NCBI RefSeq assembly: GCF_021134715.1
Contig: NC_060026.1
Coordinates: 11,461,001-11,525,000 of the forward strand
Direction of reading: 5' to 3'
Source: Daphnia pulex
Lineage: Eukaryota > Arthropoda > Branchiopoda > Diplostraca > Daphniidae
Length of the DNA: 64,000 nt
Below the pieces are notes generated by a model, which was given only the letters and a program-made list of their open reading frames with translations, ran no database searches and had not been told where the DNA came from. A program made the position numbers and the translations under genes. Shown here piece by piece: positions 1 through 11,615 of the stretch (its first letter is position 1; the number at the start of each line of letters is the position of its first letter).

Positions 1-166
1 ATTTCTGAAACCATGTAGGGTAATATCTGATAAATGATATAAAATAACGAATGATTCATACAACAACATTTTGCGCTTTGTCAGCAATACTCATTTATTA
101 AATAAATTAATTGTTACTTTAACGGTAGCTACCAGAAAATCAATTAAAACATTTTTGAAAATCTGC

Positions 167-172
167 TTTATT
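167..172 (-). terminator. Candidate polyadenylation signal for the first cuticle gene
   Basis: AATAAA on the minus strand, about 90 bases beyond the stop codon at 263-265. Confidence 0.45.
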
Positions 173-262
173 CTAATGGAGAATAAACAAGCTATATATT
201 AGTGCGTTTCTTTTTCTTACTTGGGGAATACAGATTTCAGAATACTTCGAGAGGCTTAACAT

Positions 263-2993
263 TCAGACGGACAGCAGTTGTGAGCAAACTGGCGTCATAC
301 GACTGCAATAATTTGAAAATTTCAAATCACCGAGATCCTCACTTTGGGGATCTGGTATCTGAGAGGGAACTGAAGATCCAGGAATTGGTTTATCATCCAC
401 TTGAACCGTTGAAGTTTTACTAGAAAAAAGGGCTGGAGAAGTACCGTTAGAAGTTTGAGGCGCTATACTGTTAATCGGAGACACTGTTGTTATTGATTGA
501 TTAGACTTTAATAATTGGTTGCAATCTTGTGTAGAGTTACGGCAGTAACTTATAGTAAACATAGCATTACGGACCTCTTCTTCTAAGCCGTGAAGAGTGA
601 ATAATTGGGACGGGTCTAGAAGAAATTCGGATGATTCGACCATTTCAGAGCAGATTGGCCATAGACTACGACAATAACTGCAAGCTTGGATGGTTGAAAG
701 CAAAAACTCTTTTTGCTTAGAAGGAGTTTCAGAGGAACTCTCCCAGTAAGGTCGAGTGGACTCTAATCGAGGACAAAACGACCGTATTTTCTGGCAATAA
801 CTGAAATGCGTATCGGCAGATTGGACAATATCGGCTAGACCTTCGGGGACTTCAAGGGAAACAATTTTTTTAGGTATGGAGGATGATAAGGGAACTTGAG
901 TGGACGGAGAAGGAGTTGCGGGGGGAAGCGTACTGTTTGAATTCGACTGTTTTTCAGAAGAACTTGAATCAACGGTTTTTTGCACTAACTCTGCTACTGG
1001 TGATTTATTAGCTGGCCAGACGGGAGCTGCAGGAACAAGGGTCTGAAAAGCCTTCAATGTATCATTATAAACGGGAGGAGTTTCTCCAATGGATTCTGAT
1101 TTGGAGCAGATTTTCTGAAGGCTATTGCAGTTGCTACAAAAAGACGCTTGTGGGAATCCAGTTGAATCAGAACAGCTTGGCAGTAATTTACGGCAATATA
1201 TAAAAGTTGGGCCAGCAGAACGAATAAATCCTGCTAAAGCTTGAAAGAACGACTGATTTTCAGAAGGTGGGGTTCCAGGAGCTTGAGATACCATATTGAG
1301 GGTAAGAGAGATATCTGGAGAGCGAGTACTAGATGGTGAGGCTGGTGTTGAAGTGAGTTGGGTTTTATTAGTTTGGGAAAGTTGAGGCAAAGACACAGAA
1401 GTTGAATTCTGATTTGAGAGTGAGAGTGAAGCTGAAACTGTAACAGAAACTGCTGGGGAGAAAGTTGAGTTGAGCGTAGATTTAGGTACAGATGAAGAAG
1501 TAGTGGTAGAAGAAAGGGATCTAGCGGTGCTGGTTGCGATACCGGCAGGGTTGGAAGTAGATGAAGTGGTATTATTAGGGCTAGTTGGAGTAGTAGTTGC
1601 ATTTTTAGTTACGTTAGTTAGGGTAGGTGGAGTAGTAGTTGTATTATTAGTTACGTTAGTTGGGTTAGTAGCTCCGTTAATTGAAGTAGAGTTAGCTGCG
1701 GAATTTGTAGTAGTAGTTGCGGAAGTTAGAGTAGTAGATGGGGCGATAGTTCCGTTAACTGGAATAGTAGTTGCGCTAGTTGGAATAGTATTAGTTGCGA
1801 TAGTTGAAGTAGTAGTTCCGTTAGTCGGAATGTTAATAGTTGGGGTAGTAGTTCCATTATTAATTGGAGTAGCATAAGTTGCGTTAGCTGAAATAGTAGT
1901 TCGGGTACTAGTTGCGTTGGTTGATGCAATAGTTGCGGTACTCGGTGTAGTAGTTGCGGCAGTTACAGTAGTAGTTGGGGAGGTAAGAATGGAGGAAGGG
2001 ATGAGAGTGAGAGTGGAAGAAGCAAATGGACTTGGAGTAGTGATAGTGGCTGTAGCAGAAATTATTGAGGAAGTGGAACTAACAGCAGACGCAGCAGTGG
2101 AAACTACGGATGCTTTACCAGCTGATGGGGCCTCTGCAGCAGGAGATGAAGGGAGAAGGGATGGGCCTTTGGTTGTAGCGCTAGACATCGAAGATGATAT
2201 TTGCGGAGGTCGAGTGGATGTGTTCAATGTGGAAATCATTGAAACAGGGCTTGAGCTGTTGGAATAAGCTTGCAATTGCGCGGATGTTGTACCTGAAGAT
2301 GCGAAAGTTCCGGACGCTTTCTGAGACTGGGGATTGTCGTTATTCTTGACCTCACCTTCATAGGAAACGTCAGCAACATAACCATTGCCATCAGCTTTGT
2401 ATTTGACAGTTTCTTTTCGTCCATCAGGTAGTAGAACGTAATACGTTCCAGTAACGACTTCGCCGTCACTGCTCTCTTTATGCCCGTAATCTAAACCGCT
2501 TTTACTGTCTTCCACGGCATACTCAAAGCTGTAAGGTGTTTTGCGCTTGATATCCAACATAGCGTTGGTCTGCACGAAAATAGAATTTCTCGTCACAATT
2601 GTTTCAAGTTATTTAAAAAAATATAGACTTACGGATTGGTTTGCTTTATTAGTCAGCTTTGGGGACGGCTCTGGAATTGGCTCTGGAACTGGTTCGGATT
2701 CTGCTTTGGGAGACTTAAGAGCACCAGGTTTAGCAGTAACAGTGGTGGTGGTAACAGCGGCAAGAGTGTCGACGGGGCCAAGTATTTCGTCAGCCTCAAA
2801 GGACATTTCAAGATCAAAATCAAATTCTTCTCGTTCGTCTTCATTACCAGTCACAGATGTAGCTAACAAGCAACACACTACGAGGACGCCCACCTATAAA
2901 TGGAATTGTAATCAACTGTCAACCGAATACTTTTTTTTTTTTTAACTTTAAAGATTAACCGGGGAAAAAATACGAACAAATTCTTACATTCAT
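263..2993 (-). CDS. Chitin-binding cuticle protein (RR-2-like) with Ser/Thr-rich region and CX6C repeats
   Basis: Structural protein predicted to be secreted into the exoskeleton and bind chitin. Exons on the minus strand: 2988-2993 (ATG plus one codon), 2633-2893, 263-2569, giving 857 residues with all junctions GT-AG. A signal peptide (MNVGVLVVCCLLATSVTG) is split after codon 2. A Rebers-Riddiford domain lies at about residues 100-160, with the hallmark YSFEYAVEDSKSG, GTYYVLLPDGR and NGYVADV blocks, closest to the RR-2/pro-resilin type. About 380 residues of Ser/Thr/Asn-rich low complexity follow. Six CX6C motifs, usually preceded by an aromatic or Ser-Tyr pair, are spread over residues 549-855. 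The long tail is far beyond usual RR proteins (100-300 aa). First of three tandem cuticle genes with the same 5' exon design. Confidence 0.88.
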
Positions 2994-3048
2994 GTTTGCT
3001 AGTTAGAAATCGCTCCTGAAATGGTTTGCTCTTCATGTGTCCCTTAGG

Positions 3049-3056
3049 TTTATATA
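3049..3056 (-). promoter_or_regulatory. TATA box of the first cuticle gene
   Basis: TATATAAA on the minus strand, about 55-60 bases upstream of the ATG at 2993. A similar motif stands upstream of the other two cuticle genes. Confidence 0.6.
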
Positions 3057-3059
3057 TAT

Positions 3060-4120
3060 GCTGCAATTGCGACTGGGTATTTGGCCGGATATGAGAAAAG
3101 TGCAAAATCGATGAATGATGACACAGTTTCCTTCGGGCTCTGTGTCTGTGAAGGATAGCTACGTTAAAAAAACCTACTCGAGGTATTATTCGCAGTGACC
3201 TTCTCATACTGTTTCCAGTTGGCAGTTTTTCTAAACAAAATTATTTTCCCGGCCATACAAAATGCGATGCCCTCCTTTTGCTGTGTCCAATTCCATATAG
3301 TATAGATTCAATGTCGTTGGATTGGAACGTGAAATAGAAAGTCGTCTTTCCAACCAGCCTCGAAGATGCGCCCTGAATGGGTCCATATGGAATGTTCTAT
3401 CCATTTGATTGTCGATCAATCAACGATACGATACGACAATCGTATATATACGACATGCACCGCCGGCAAAAAAAAATATTTTATAGCGCGCCAGCGCGTT
3501 TGTTTCCATTATTTGGTTACCGCATTATAAATATGAATAATAACTCTCCAGTTTCATTGATGAATAGGTAAAGGCTAATAGAAACGAAAAGCACTGATAT
3601 TCACTTAGGAATACACGCCAATTTACACTCAGTTGGTTTACCTTTCAGTCTATCAGTATATTTATTGTACGTTTGTAATAACTCCATCGAACTACATCCA
3701 TTCAATAGGTCCATATATTTCGTCGAGTCAATGACGAAATTTTAACTTTATTTCATGGCCTTATATATTTGAATTTACCTTACCACGAACGTATCTCCTA
3801 CTAACAGTCGGATCATTGCGCTATTTGTTTTAATTTTAAATTGCACTGTTAAATATGATTCAATAGTGTATTTTACTTTTCTCATAAATGGTACATTTTT
3901 TTATAAAAGCAGCCATACAATATGATAGTCTGTCATCATTTAGAGAATCGGTATACATTGACTTTTAAGATTAGGGTTATAAATTTATATTATTCTTCAG
4001 CTTCACCAATGTATTTATATTTAATTCGATTATGTTCTATGTATATATACTATTTCGTCATTTTATATAAGGATTTGTCGAGGAAGCAATTTTTCGTTAA
4101 TCATTATGCGATCCCGATCA
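3060..4120. other. Intergenic region between the first two cuticle genes
   Basis: About 1 kb of AT-rich sequence. Only short open frames without recognisable domains on either strand. It should hold the upstream control region of the first cuticle gene and the 3' end of the second. Confidence 0.6.
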
Positions 4121-4123
4121 AAT

Positions 4124-5421
4124 TTAATACGGATTGACAAGTGGCTTGGGTGTGTTTCTTTGGGTAAGCGGAATTGGAGCAACCGGATAAGCTGGGGCAG
4201 GAGCTGGAACAGGAGGAGAAGGTTGGCCATAAGATATGGCCTGTACTCCTGGTTGGACAACCGGACGAACCAATCCCGCTGGAGGTGTGTTAGCCTGTGC
4301 TGTTGTGACTTGAGATAACTGTGGTGGCGGAGGCGCAACAGCTTGAGTCCAAACTGCAGTCGGAGCTGGAATGGCGCTCCGAGCAGGAGCCGGAGCGGCG
4401 ACAGGGGCAGAAGTAGCAGGAATGACCGAAGGAGTTCGGTCTACAGCAGGAGCGACAGGTACTACTGGTACTTTGACAGCTGGCCAGACGGGGGCTGAAG
4501 CAGTTGGTGGCGCTTTTGTTGGCGCTTTTGTTGGCGCTTTTAGTGTAGCAGTTGGCAGCGTTGCTGGCGCTTTTGGTGTAGCATTAGAGACGGGCAACGA
4601 TTGTGGAGCTCTTGTAGGTGGGGCAGGTGCGGATGCTGGTTTTGATGGAGCTTGCAACTGCGGGGAGGTGCCTGGTGAACTACCGGCTCCTTTCTGAGGT
4701 TTGGCATTGTCATATTTGGCCTCTCCATCATAAATAACTTCAGCCACATATCCATTGTCGTCAGCTTTGTAATTGACCGTCTCCATGCGACCGTCGGGGA
4801 GTAGAACGTAATAAGTTCCCGTGACGACTAGGCCGTCGCTGCTCTCTTTATGGCCGAAATCCAGACCAATGGCATCGTCGTTCACTCCGTACTGGAAGCT
4901 GTAAGGCATCAACATCATCGGCTTGGATGTTCAAACCAAAATTCAATTAGATTATTTCGTCCATATCCATATCTATAACACTTTATAAAGAATGAAGATC
5001 AACTCACAGGCTGAGCTGCTGCTGATTGTCCTGATACGCGGGCCGGTGCTGCCGCTGGTGCTACTGCTGGTGCTACTGCTGGTGCTACTGCCGGTGCTGC
5101 CGCTGGTGCTACTGCTGGTGCTGACGGTTGAGCATAAGCAGCCGAGTAAGCGTAAGCAGCGGCAGCGGCAGCAGCAGTCGGAATGGTGACAGGAGCGGAA
5201 GGAGGATTCTTGACGCGTTCAGGACCGTAGCCATCTGCATCCTCACTGCGTTCAGGAACAGATGGAACAGATTCTTGCGGCGATGGGACTTCGTCTTGAC
5301 CAGTCACTGCTGTTGCCGTCAAGCACAACACAATTAAGATGAATACCTGTAAATAAATATGTATATACAATTAGCTATTTGAGTTGTAAATCCATTTTTA
5401 AAAAAAATTGTTTACTTTCAT
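4124..5421 (-). CDS. Chitin-binding cuticle protein (RR-2-like) with Ala/Pro-rich regions
   Basis: Predicted secreted exoskeleton protein. Exons on the minus strand: 5416-5421 (ATG AAA), 5008-5346, 4124-4921, giving 380 residues. The signal peptide MKVFILIVLCLTATAVTG is interrupted by an intron after codon 2, as in its neighbours. Residues about 60-110 contain tandem APAVAPA-type repeats. The Rebers-Riddiford domain sits at about residues 120-180 (PYSFQYGVNDDA, GTYYVLLPDGRME, NGYVAEVIYDGE) and is very close to that of the gene at 263-2993, which suggests a tandem duplicate. A Pro/Ala/Thr-rich tail follows with KAPTKAPTKAP-like repeats. Each tail repeat probably tunes mechanical properties (inference). 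Confidence 0.9.
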
Positions 5422-5485
5422 GTTTGCGGGTTATCGAATGGCTTGGAGAAGCTTGTCAACTGATTTGATTCCATTGCCTGTTTCG

Positions 5486-5493
5486 TTTATATA
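5486..5493 (-). promoter_or_regulatory. TATA box of the second cuticle gene
   Basis: TATATAAA on the minus strand, about 65 bases upstream of the ATG at 5421, matching the spacing at the first cuticle gene. Confidence 0.6.
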
Positions 5494-5499
5494 CAAGTT

Positions 5500-7190
5500 T
5501 GTACTTTCCTTGAGGCCATATTGCTCGAAACCGGAAATAAGGTTATGGCACGTAAATGTATGCGATCAATGAACAGACCGATACATCTTTTGCAACTAGC
5601 TACAGGATGTCGTACACATCGTCTCCATCGTTCGATATCGCGATTCGATTTCTAATATTCAACATTTCTATGTTGAATTTGGCAGTTTTCTCAAATCTCT
5701 TTCCGCTCTTTTCTTTACGCGGGACATATTGATGTGGCTTGTGTCCAAGTTTTCACGAAAGAAGTAGCACTTACAATTTCAATGAAATATGCAAAATTTG
5801 TTGTTCGTGATGAATAGAGTGAAAGTCGCATTCCACCTCGTCTCCGCTACTAGAAGATGTGATGTTAAGATGAAAGCAATGCTCCACTATTCTTGGCTGT
5901 CAGTCAATAAGAGACAAGAAAAGTAAACACGCAATGGTAAGAAATGTGGGCCTGGTGACTATGTCGGCTTTTCGCCTTTCCCTCTATATTTTCCGGTCCA
6001 TTCTTCGGTTTGTGAATAAAAATAAATGTTACCTTATCCAACCATAACGCCTTGTCAATTTGTATTAATAGAAAGGTTATTTATTATAAAAAGGATACAG
6101 AATAAAAAGGACCTTTCGATTTTCAAAGTTCTATATCTTTACGGCGGATTGCTTGTTAATCTGTTATTTATGGTCTTTGGGCTGTTCCTGTATACATGTG
6201 AGAACAAGACACGATGACGCAAAACAATTAAGCTTTCTCTTAGACCAGATTGTTTCCGTATCAACAAGATTTTATTTTTTTTTGCGTTTTTCAATGTTCC
6301 ATTTTCTGAAATTTGATGGTTCATAAACCAGCAGGGGCTAAAGTAGCCCTCGTCTTGCTGGGGGAAAAAAAGGTCTAAAAGAAATAATGCTAAAGTGATT
6401 TTCTCTAATAATCGCAAAACAGCATCTGCTTCTGGCGCAAGCACAGCTGTAACATTGCATGCAACTTGTTTTGGGGAAAGGTCCGGCGTTATATAGAAAG
6501 CTAGTTATCTATATATTCTTTCCCACATCCCATCCATTAAGATCACTGGAGCGTTTTCCGGCCATTAAACCTAACCTGCAAACATATTGTCTCTCCCATG
6601 AATGATACGTGCTGGGCTGTTATCAAAGCAGCAGGGAGAAAAAGAACAATCCCGCGTAAACGCGTGTGGCTTTCTCCTTGTACTGGACAAATAATGGCCA
6701 ACACACACAATACGGCCGCACGCCATTGTTTACAATAATGTAAAAATAATTTAAACAAAGGAGTCTTTTTTTTGCAACACTAATTAACGCTAACCGTCAT
6801 CCTTGTCGGTTGCGTTCAATCTGCTTTTCGGTCACGGTTTTGTCGTTTTGAAATTTTTAGTCTAGATTATTCGACGAATGGTTTATGGTGCTGATAACAA
6901 TTAAAATTTTCAGTGTGAGAAATGTATATTGATTGAGTGATACACGTGCGTGGGAAATTCATCAAACGATAACCAAGAAAAATAAGCGAATCAACGATTA
7001 ATTCATTCAACATTGATAACGCTCGTGTCAACAGAAAATGAATTGCAACATAGAAAAATAGAGGACTCGAATAGATGTGAAACATTTAAAAAACTATACG
7101 AGATAGGGACCGGAGTTGATGACCTGCACCATCGCCCGGAATTTTCAAGTTTTCAAATATTAAAAAACTTAAAAAGGAAATACAACATTT
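5500..7190. other. Intergenic region between the second and third cuticle genes
   Basis: About 1.7 kb. Short open frames only (up to about 100 codons), none with a domain, signal peptide plus body, or splice context that I can support. Probably regulatory DNA of the second cuticle gene. Confidence 0.55.
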
Positions 7191-7195
7191 TATCG

Positions 7196-9070
7196 CTATT
7201 GCCTATTGGTTGTCAACTGACTCGGTTGGACAGTGGTAACAGACACCTGAGACGGACTCGCTTGACTCCCTTTCACTTCCTTCGTAACCTTGCGTGAGTT
7301 GCGCCTAGTGATGGGCACGTAACGTTGTCTCACCACCCGTTTCGGTGGGCTACGTCTTCGCTTCTCGCTGGCGGGACGACGGAGTTCGACCACTTCGTTG
7401 TCGGAATACCCACTGTGTGGTTTCCTCTCTCCGGATTCAACACCCTGCTTATTCAACTCACGACGGGGATATGGCTCGGTGCTGTAGCCGTCGTGGGGGC
7501 GCGGGTAGTTGGGCCTGGGTCGGTATTTTTCCAAGTAACGAGGTTCACTGGCGCGATAATTCGATTCTCCGTAGCCGCTGTGAGGCGCCGGACGGCCGGA
7601 AGAATGTTCTTCAGGCTGATACGGTCTCGGAGTGTAGACTTCCTGAGCCGGATGCTCTTCTTGTGGGTACTGCTTAGGAGCATATCCTTCGTGAGGCCTG
7701 GTGTAAGGCTTAGGAGCATACTCTTCCTTGGGCTGGTTGTAAAGCCTAGGAGAATAGCCATCATGAGGCAAGTTGGGAGTGTATTCTTCTTTGCGCTCGT
7801 TGTACTTCTTGTGGGAATAAATATCGTGAGGTAAGGACGTTGGAGGAACTGGAACATGCTCCTCTTTAGGCTCGTTGTACTGCTTTTGGGTATAGCCATC
7901 ATGAGGCTGGACTTTTCTACCATAGTCGCCTTGAAACTGTTTGTAAAGCCTGTCGGAGTAGCCGTCGTGAGGTTTGGGGTATTCACGAGGCGCGTAAGGA
8001 ACGTAAGTCTGAGGGTATGGTGTCTGCGTGGTGGGATAGTCGTTGGGAGGATAAGGTTTAGTATACGGGTTGGGAGAGTAGCCATCGTGAGGTTTGCGCA
8101 CTTCACTCGCTGGTGACGGCGGCGGAGACGATTTCGGTTCGTCTGTAACTGGAGGAGAAATTGTCGAGATGAATGGTTCTTGGTGCTGTTCGATTGATGG
8201 CTTGTCGGTACTCGAGTAAAACGGATTCGGTTCGTACAAAGGCTTCTTGATCAAATGCCCAGATGGATACTCTGGTTCTCTAGGACGGTAGACTGGTCTG
8301 GGCTCATAGACTGGTTCTTTGGGCACATAAGCAGGTTCTTGGGGTGGAGGATAGAATGGTTTTCTAGGCTCGTATGTGGGTTCACGAGTGTACTCGGGCT
8401 TTCTAGGTTCGTACGAAGGTTCAGGAGCGTACACAGGCTTCCTTGGCTCGTACACTGGCTCAGGAGCGTAGACAGGCTTTTTGGGTACATATGGAGGCTC
8501 GGGTCCCTCATATGGTCTGCTGGATGGCGTGATTGGTGGCGGATTGGCGACTGTGGGTTCGTAGCGGACCTTGGCTTGGAAACCGCTGTTACCCTCGACG
8601 TAATAAGTCACAATTTGGGTGCGACCATCCGGAAGTGCGACACGGTACTCGCCATCTACGCGCTTTCCATCACTTTTCTCTTGATGGCCGTAGTCATTGT
8701 ACGACTGCGGATGGTAGACTGAGTAGCCGAACTGATATGGCATTCCCTGCAAATCACAGTGTGTTTGAAATCAAAATTTTATCTTAAAGTAAAAATACAA
8801 ATTTTTCGAAAATTTATTGGTATACTCACGTAACCCGTTGATTCGGGATAGTATTCTGGGTCATAGGGCGCTTGTCGGGTTGCAACTCTTTTGAGCTCTC
8901 TTTTGCTCTCTCTTTGAGCGGCAGCATCACTCAACACTATGATGGTCGCCAATAAGCAAAACACCTGTAATAACTACAATAGTAGAGAATATGCGGCGCC
9001 GTTTTAATTGTATTCTGCTTTGAAACAATGATAAGGAATTCACTATTCAAATTTTAAAAAATACCTTCAT
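7196..9070 (-). CDS. Chitin-binding cuticle protein (RR-2-like) with Tyr/Pro tandem repeats
   Basis: Predicted secreted exoskeleton protein of 563 residues. Exons on the minus strand: 9065-9070 (ATG AAG), 8830-8964, 7196-8746. A signal peptide (MKVFCLLATIIVLSDAAAQ) is followed at about residues 50-110 by a Rebers-Riddiford domain (PYQFGYSVYHPQS, GEYRVALPDGRTQ, GFQAKVRYEP). The tail has two repeat families: about eight YEPRKPxYAPEP-like units, then nine PH(D/S/E)GY units, most followed by a second Tyr about seven residues on. The Tyr spacing is consistent with cross-linking or elastic material (inference). The C-terminus is basic (KRRRSPPKRVVRQR). More diverged from the other two cuticle genes but with the same split signal peptide. 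Confidence 0.9.
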
Positions 9071-9184
9071 TTTATTCTATTGGATTTTGGGGTAGTAGAT
9101 TCGAATCCGCTACCACCTTAATTTCACTGTAACTGTATCGACAAACGAGACAGAAATGTTGCGAAAGACAGGAAGAACACGGAG

Positions 9185-9193
9185 CCTTATATG
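9185..9193 (-). promoter_or_regulatory. Probable TATA box of the third cuticle gene
   Basis: CATATAAGG on the minus strand, about 115 bases upstream of the ATG at 9070; farther out than at the two sister genes. Confidence 0.4.
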
Positions 9194-9199
9194 TTCTCC

Positions 9200-11610
9200 A
9201 AATAGCCGCCGCCGGTGGGTAAAGCTAAAAACTGGTCAGTGGGAGAGAGAACTAAACATCATCCTTGTGTTCTAGTATTTGTTCCGGAATTTTTCTCTTT
9301 TTTTTTCTGGCTCTTTTTTTTTTTAGGAAGTTTTTCGCTTTCACGCGACTACATAGGAGAATCAGTAAGGAAAAAAACAAACAAAAAGTTTGTAAATTTC
9401 TCCTGTTATAGTTTTACTTCGCAGCCGCGTGTGTGCTGATATATACTCTCTCACTTTGTTTCTGCCTAGCTTGTCTCGGCTCTTTATCAAACCCCATGTA
9501 TTATATGTTTGCTCCTGGAGAAAACTGCCGTCTCCACTATAGTACACTGCACGCGCGTTAGAATTTTTCAATTAACCTAAATGTCCAGTGGTCCTCAATT
9601 ATGTCATTTACCAAAGCAATAACGCGATATGTGCAGATCCGCAGATCGCGCCAATAATTGCCTGTATATACTCATCTATTATCCTTTCTAACCATATATT
9701 TTGCAAAACTGTATTGTACTTAAAGTGACAATAAATTCATTCCAGTCGCGGTATGGTAGTTGCGCTAATATAACTGCTGTTCAACCAACCGTGCAATATG
9801 TATCTTGTTTTTTCCTTTCCTCAAACTGAGGAGGAAGGATTTGTGATGGCCCATAATCCCACGGGAGAGAATGATATAGATCAAAGGCGTTGAAATTGGG
9901 GTTAGTAGACAGATTGGAATTGGGATTTAAAAATAAAAAATGGTATTTCAGTTTCCTTGTATTTTTCTCTGCGCGGCGCTGTGTCACAGCTTGTTGTGCA
10001 CTTTCTGTTATATTTCAATCGCTCCACATTGGGGTCTTTTTTGTCAACGAGCCGCAGGGAGCATTTTAGATCACAGCAGGGTACAGACAATTTACAGCTC
10101 GCTGAAGTCGGCTGAAGTAACCGATTGGATTTTTAACGCCACCAAAGCGTTGTTCTTATATTTTGCTACAGTTGCGGCCTAGTTATCCGCGAAATTGTCT
10201 GTTTTTTTTGCAAAGTAGGCTAATTTAATATTTTTGGAGGAAATTTAGGCTAAAGCTTTTATCATGTGTAGGGGTTTGATAATGCTTTTCGTTATTAACT
10301 TTTGGCAATTTGGTGTTTTGGTGATATAAACCCTATCATGCGGCGTAACAGATTTTCATGGGGGAAAACCAGAACTTCACTGCGGCCATGGATTGAAGAC
10401 ACCTTGGGCTAAGGGGAAAAGTAGTTGTGAATCTCGAACAGGATAGCCGGTACACTATACGCAGCGTGTGCGTAAAAAAACATGATCAGAGAGACATAAC
10501 CATCTGTGATAAAAGTGAACCATATGATATCTTAACAAGGCTCTCAATAAAAAAAAAGCGGCTGTAAAGAAAGAGGATAATATTGAGTGCGGGCTATATC
10601 AACACGTAACTTTCACTGTAAAAGGAAAACAAAAATGTTGAAATTGTTAATGCAGTGGATGACGCGTGTGTATCGGCTTGTAATTATGTTCAGGGTTCAG
10701 TTCTCAGTCTCAGATCATATAATAGTTAGGAGATATGTGCATCTCTATTGTTTTCACATTACATTAGAATTTGCTGCTCTCTAATTGTTGTGATGTAGAG
10801 AAAGAAGCATTGCTTTTTAATTTGATGCGCGCACCGAAAAAAATGCCTACTTTCTTCAACACTTTTTCTCTCTTCATTTAATCACTGCTTTGTTTCCTGC
10901 TGTTGAAACCTCCATTTTACGACTTTGTATTATTACAGAAACCTATTGGCAGAGCTGCTGAGGCGTTAAAAAACGATTAAACTTTTCGGGAGAGAACATC
11001 TACAGTACACATGGACAGTGGCTGCGTTCATCCATGTTGGGAGAAAATAAACGTTACTTTCTTGTCGATTGGAGAAAGTCTCTTTCTCCACTTTGTTAAC
11101 AGGAAGAAACTCATTCGTAGTATCATGCAGGTGCGCACTGTTCCAGCCTTCCATGGCAAAAGAGGATATATATACAATAAGCAGAAGAATTATTATTAGG
11201 CTACCCATTTTCATTTCTTCCCGTTTTGAAACACACTTTTTCCATCTATAAACGCTCTCTATTCACTTGCTTGGTTGGCCCAACCGCAACAAGATAAATG
11301 CTCGTGACAAGCTAAATTTGCGCTGCATCAAAATGATAAAGACGCGTAATTTATTGCCGTCATTTTGGTATAGACTGTTGTATGCTTCTGAAATTAAACC
11401 TAAATATAAAGTGAAAATAATGCCATCACTGGTGGGCGCTTTTAATTTTTTTCTATTAAACAAAAGACTAAATACGAATTGGTTGTAAGATAACAGATAT
11501 AACGAAAACAGGAAAGGAATAAGAAAAAAACATTTCCGTTTTATATATCAGTGTTGCTTAATGTCAACAAGGAAGCTGGTTGAGAAGTAAAAAGATACGT
11601 GAAACTCTCG
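9200..11610. other. Long intergenic region without a confident gene
   Basis: About 2.4 kb with only short open frames. One of them (10966-11214, minus) begins with a signal-peptide-like stretch and is listed separately. No RNA gene or mobile element was recognised. Confidence 0.55.
10966..11214 (-). CDS. Candidate small secreted protein (82 aa)
   Basis: Unrecognised. The frame opens with a good secretory signal (MKMGSLIIILLLIVYISSFA) followed by about 60 polar residues with only two Cys near the end. No splice sites, repeats or paralogue were seen. A TTTATAG box lies about 35 bases upstream on the minus strand. It could be a short orphan peptide gene or chance. Confidence 0.25.
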   Translation of the reverse strand: MKMGSLIIILLLIVYISSFAMEGWNSAHLHDTTNEFLPVNKVEKETFSNRQESNVYFLPTWMNAATVHVYCRCSLPKSLIVF

Positions 11611-11615
11611 ACGCA

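Noticed and set aside
1470-2267. Long plus-strand frames rich in Val/Glu opposite the first cuticle gene
   Set aside because: They are the complement of the Ser/Thr-rich codons of the real gene and have no start context or domain.
5040-5135. CRISPR-like short repeats
   Set aside because: The GGTGCTACTGCT-type units are codon repeats of the Ala/Pro tract in a cuticle gene, without spacers.
7325-8722. Plus-strand frames of 86-169 codons opposite the third cuticle gene
   Set aside because: Repetitive shadow of the PHDGY/YEPRKP repeats; no independent coding signal.
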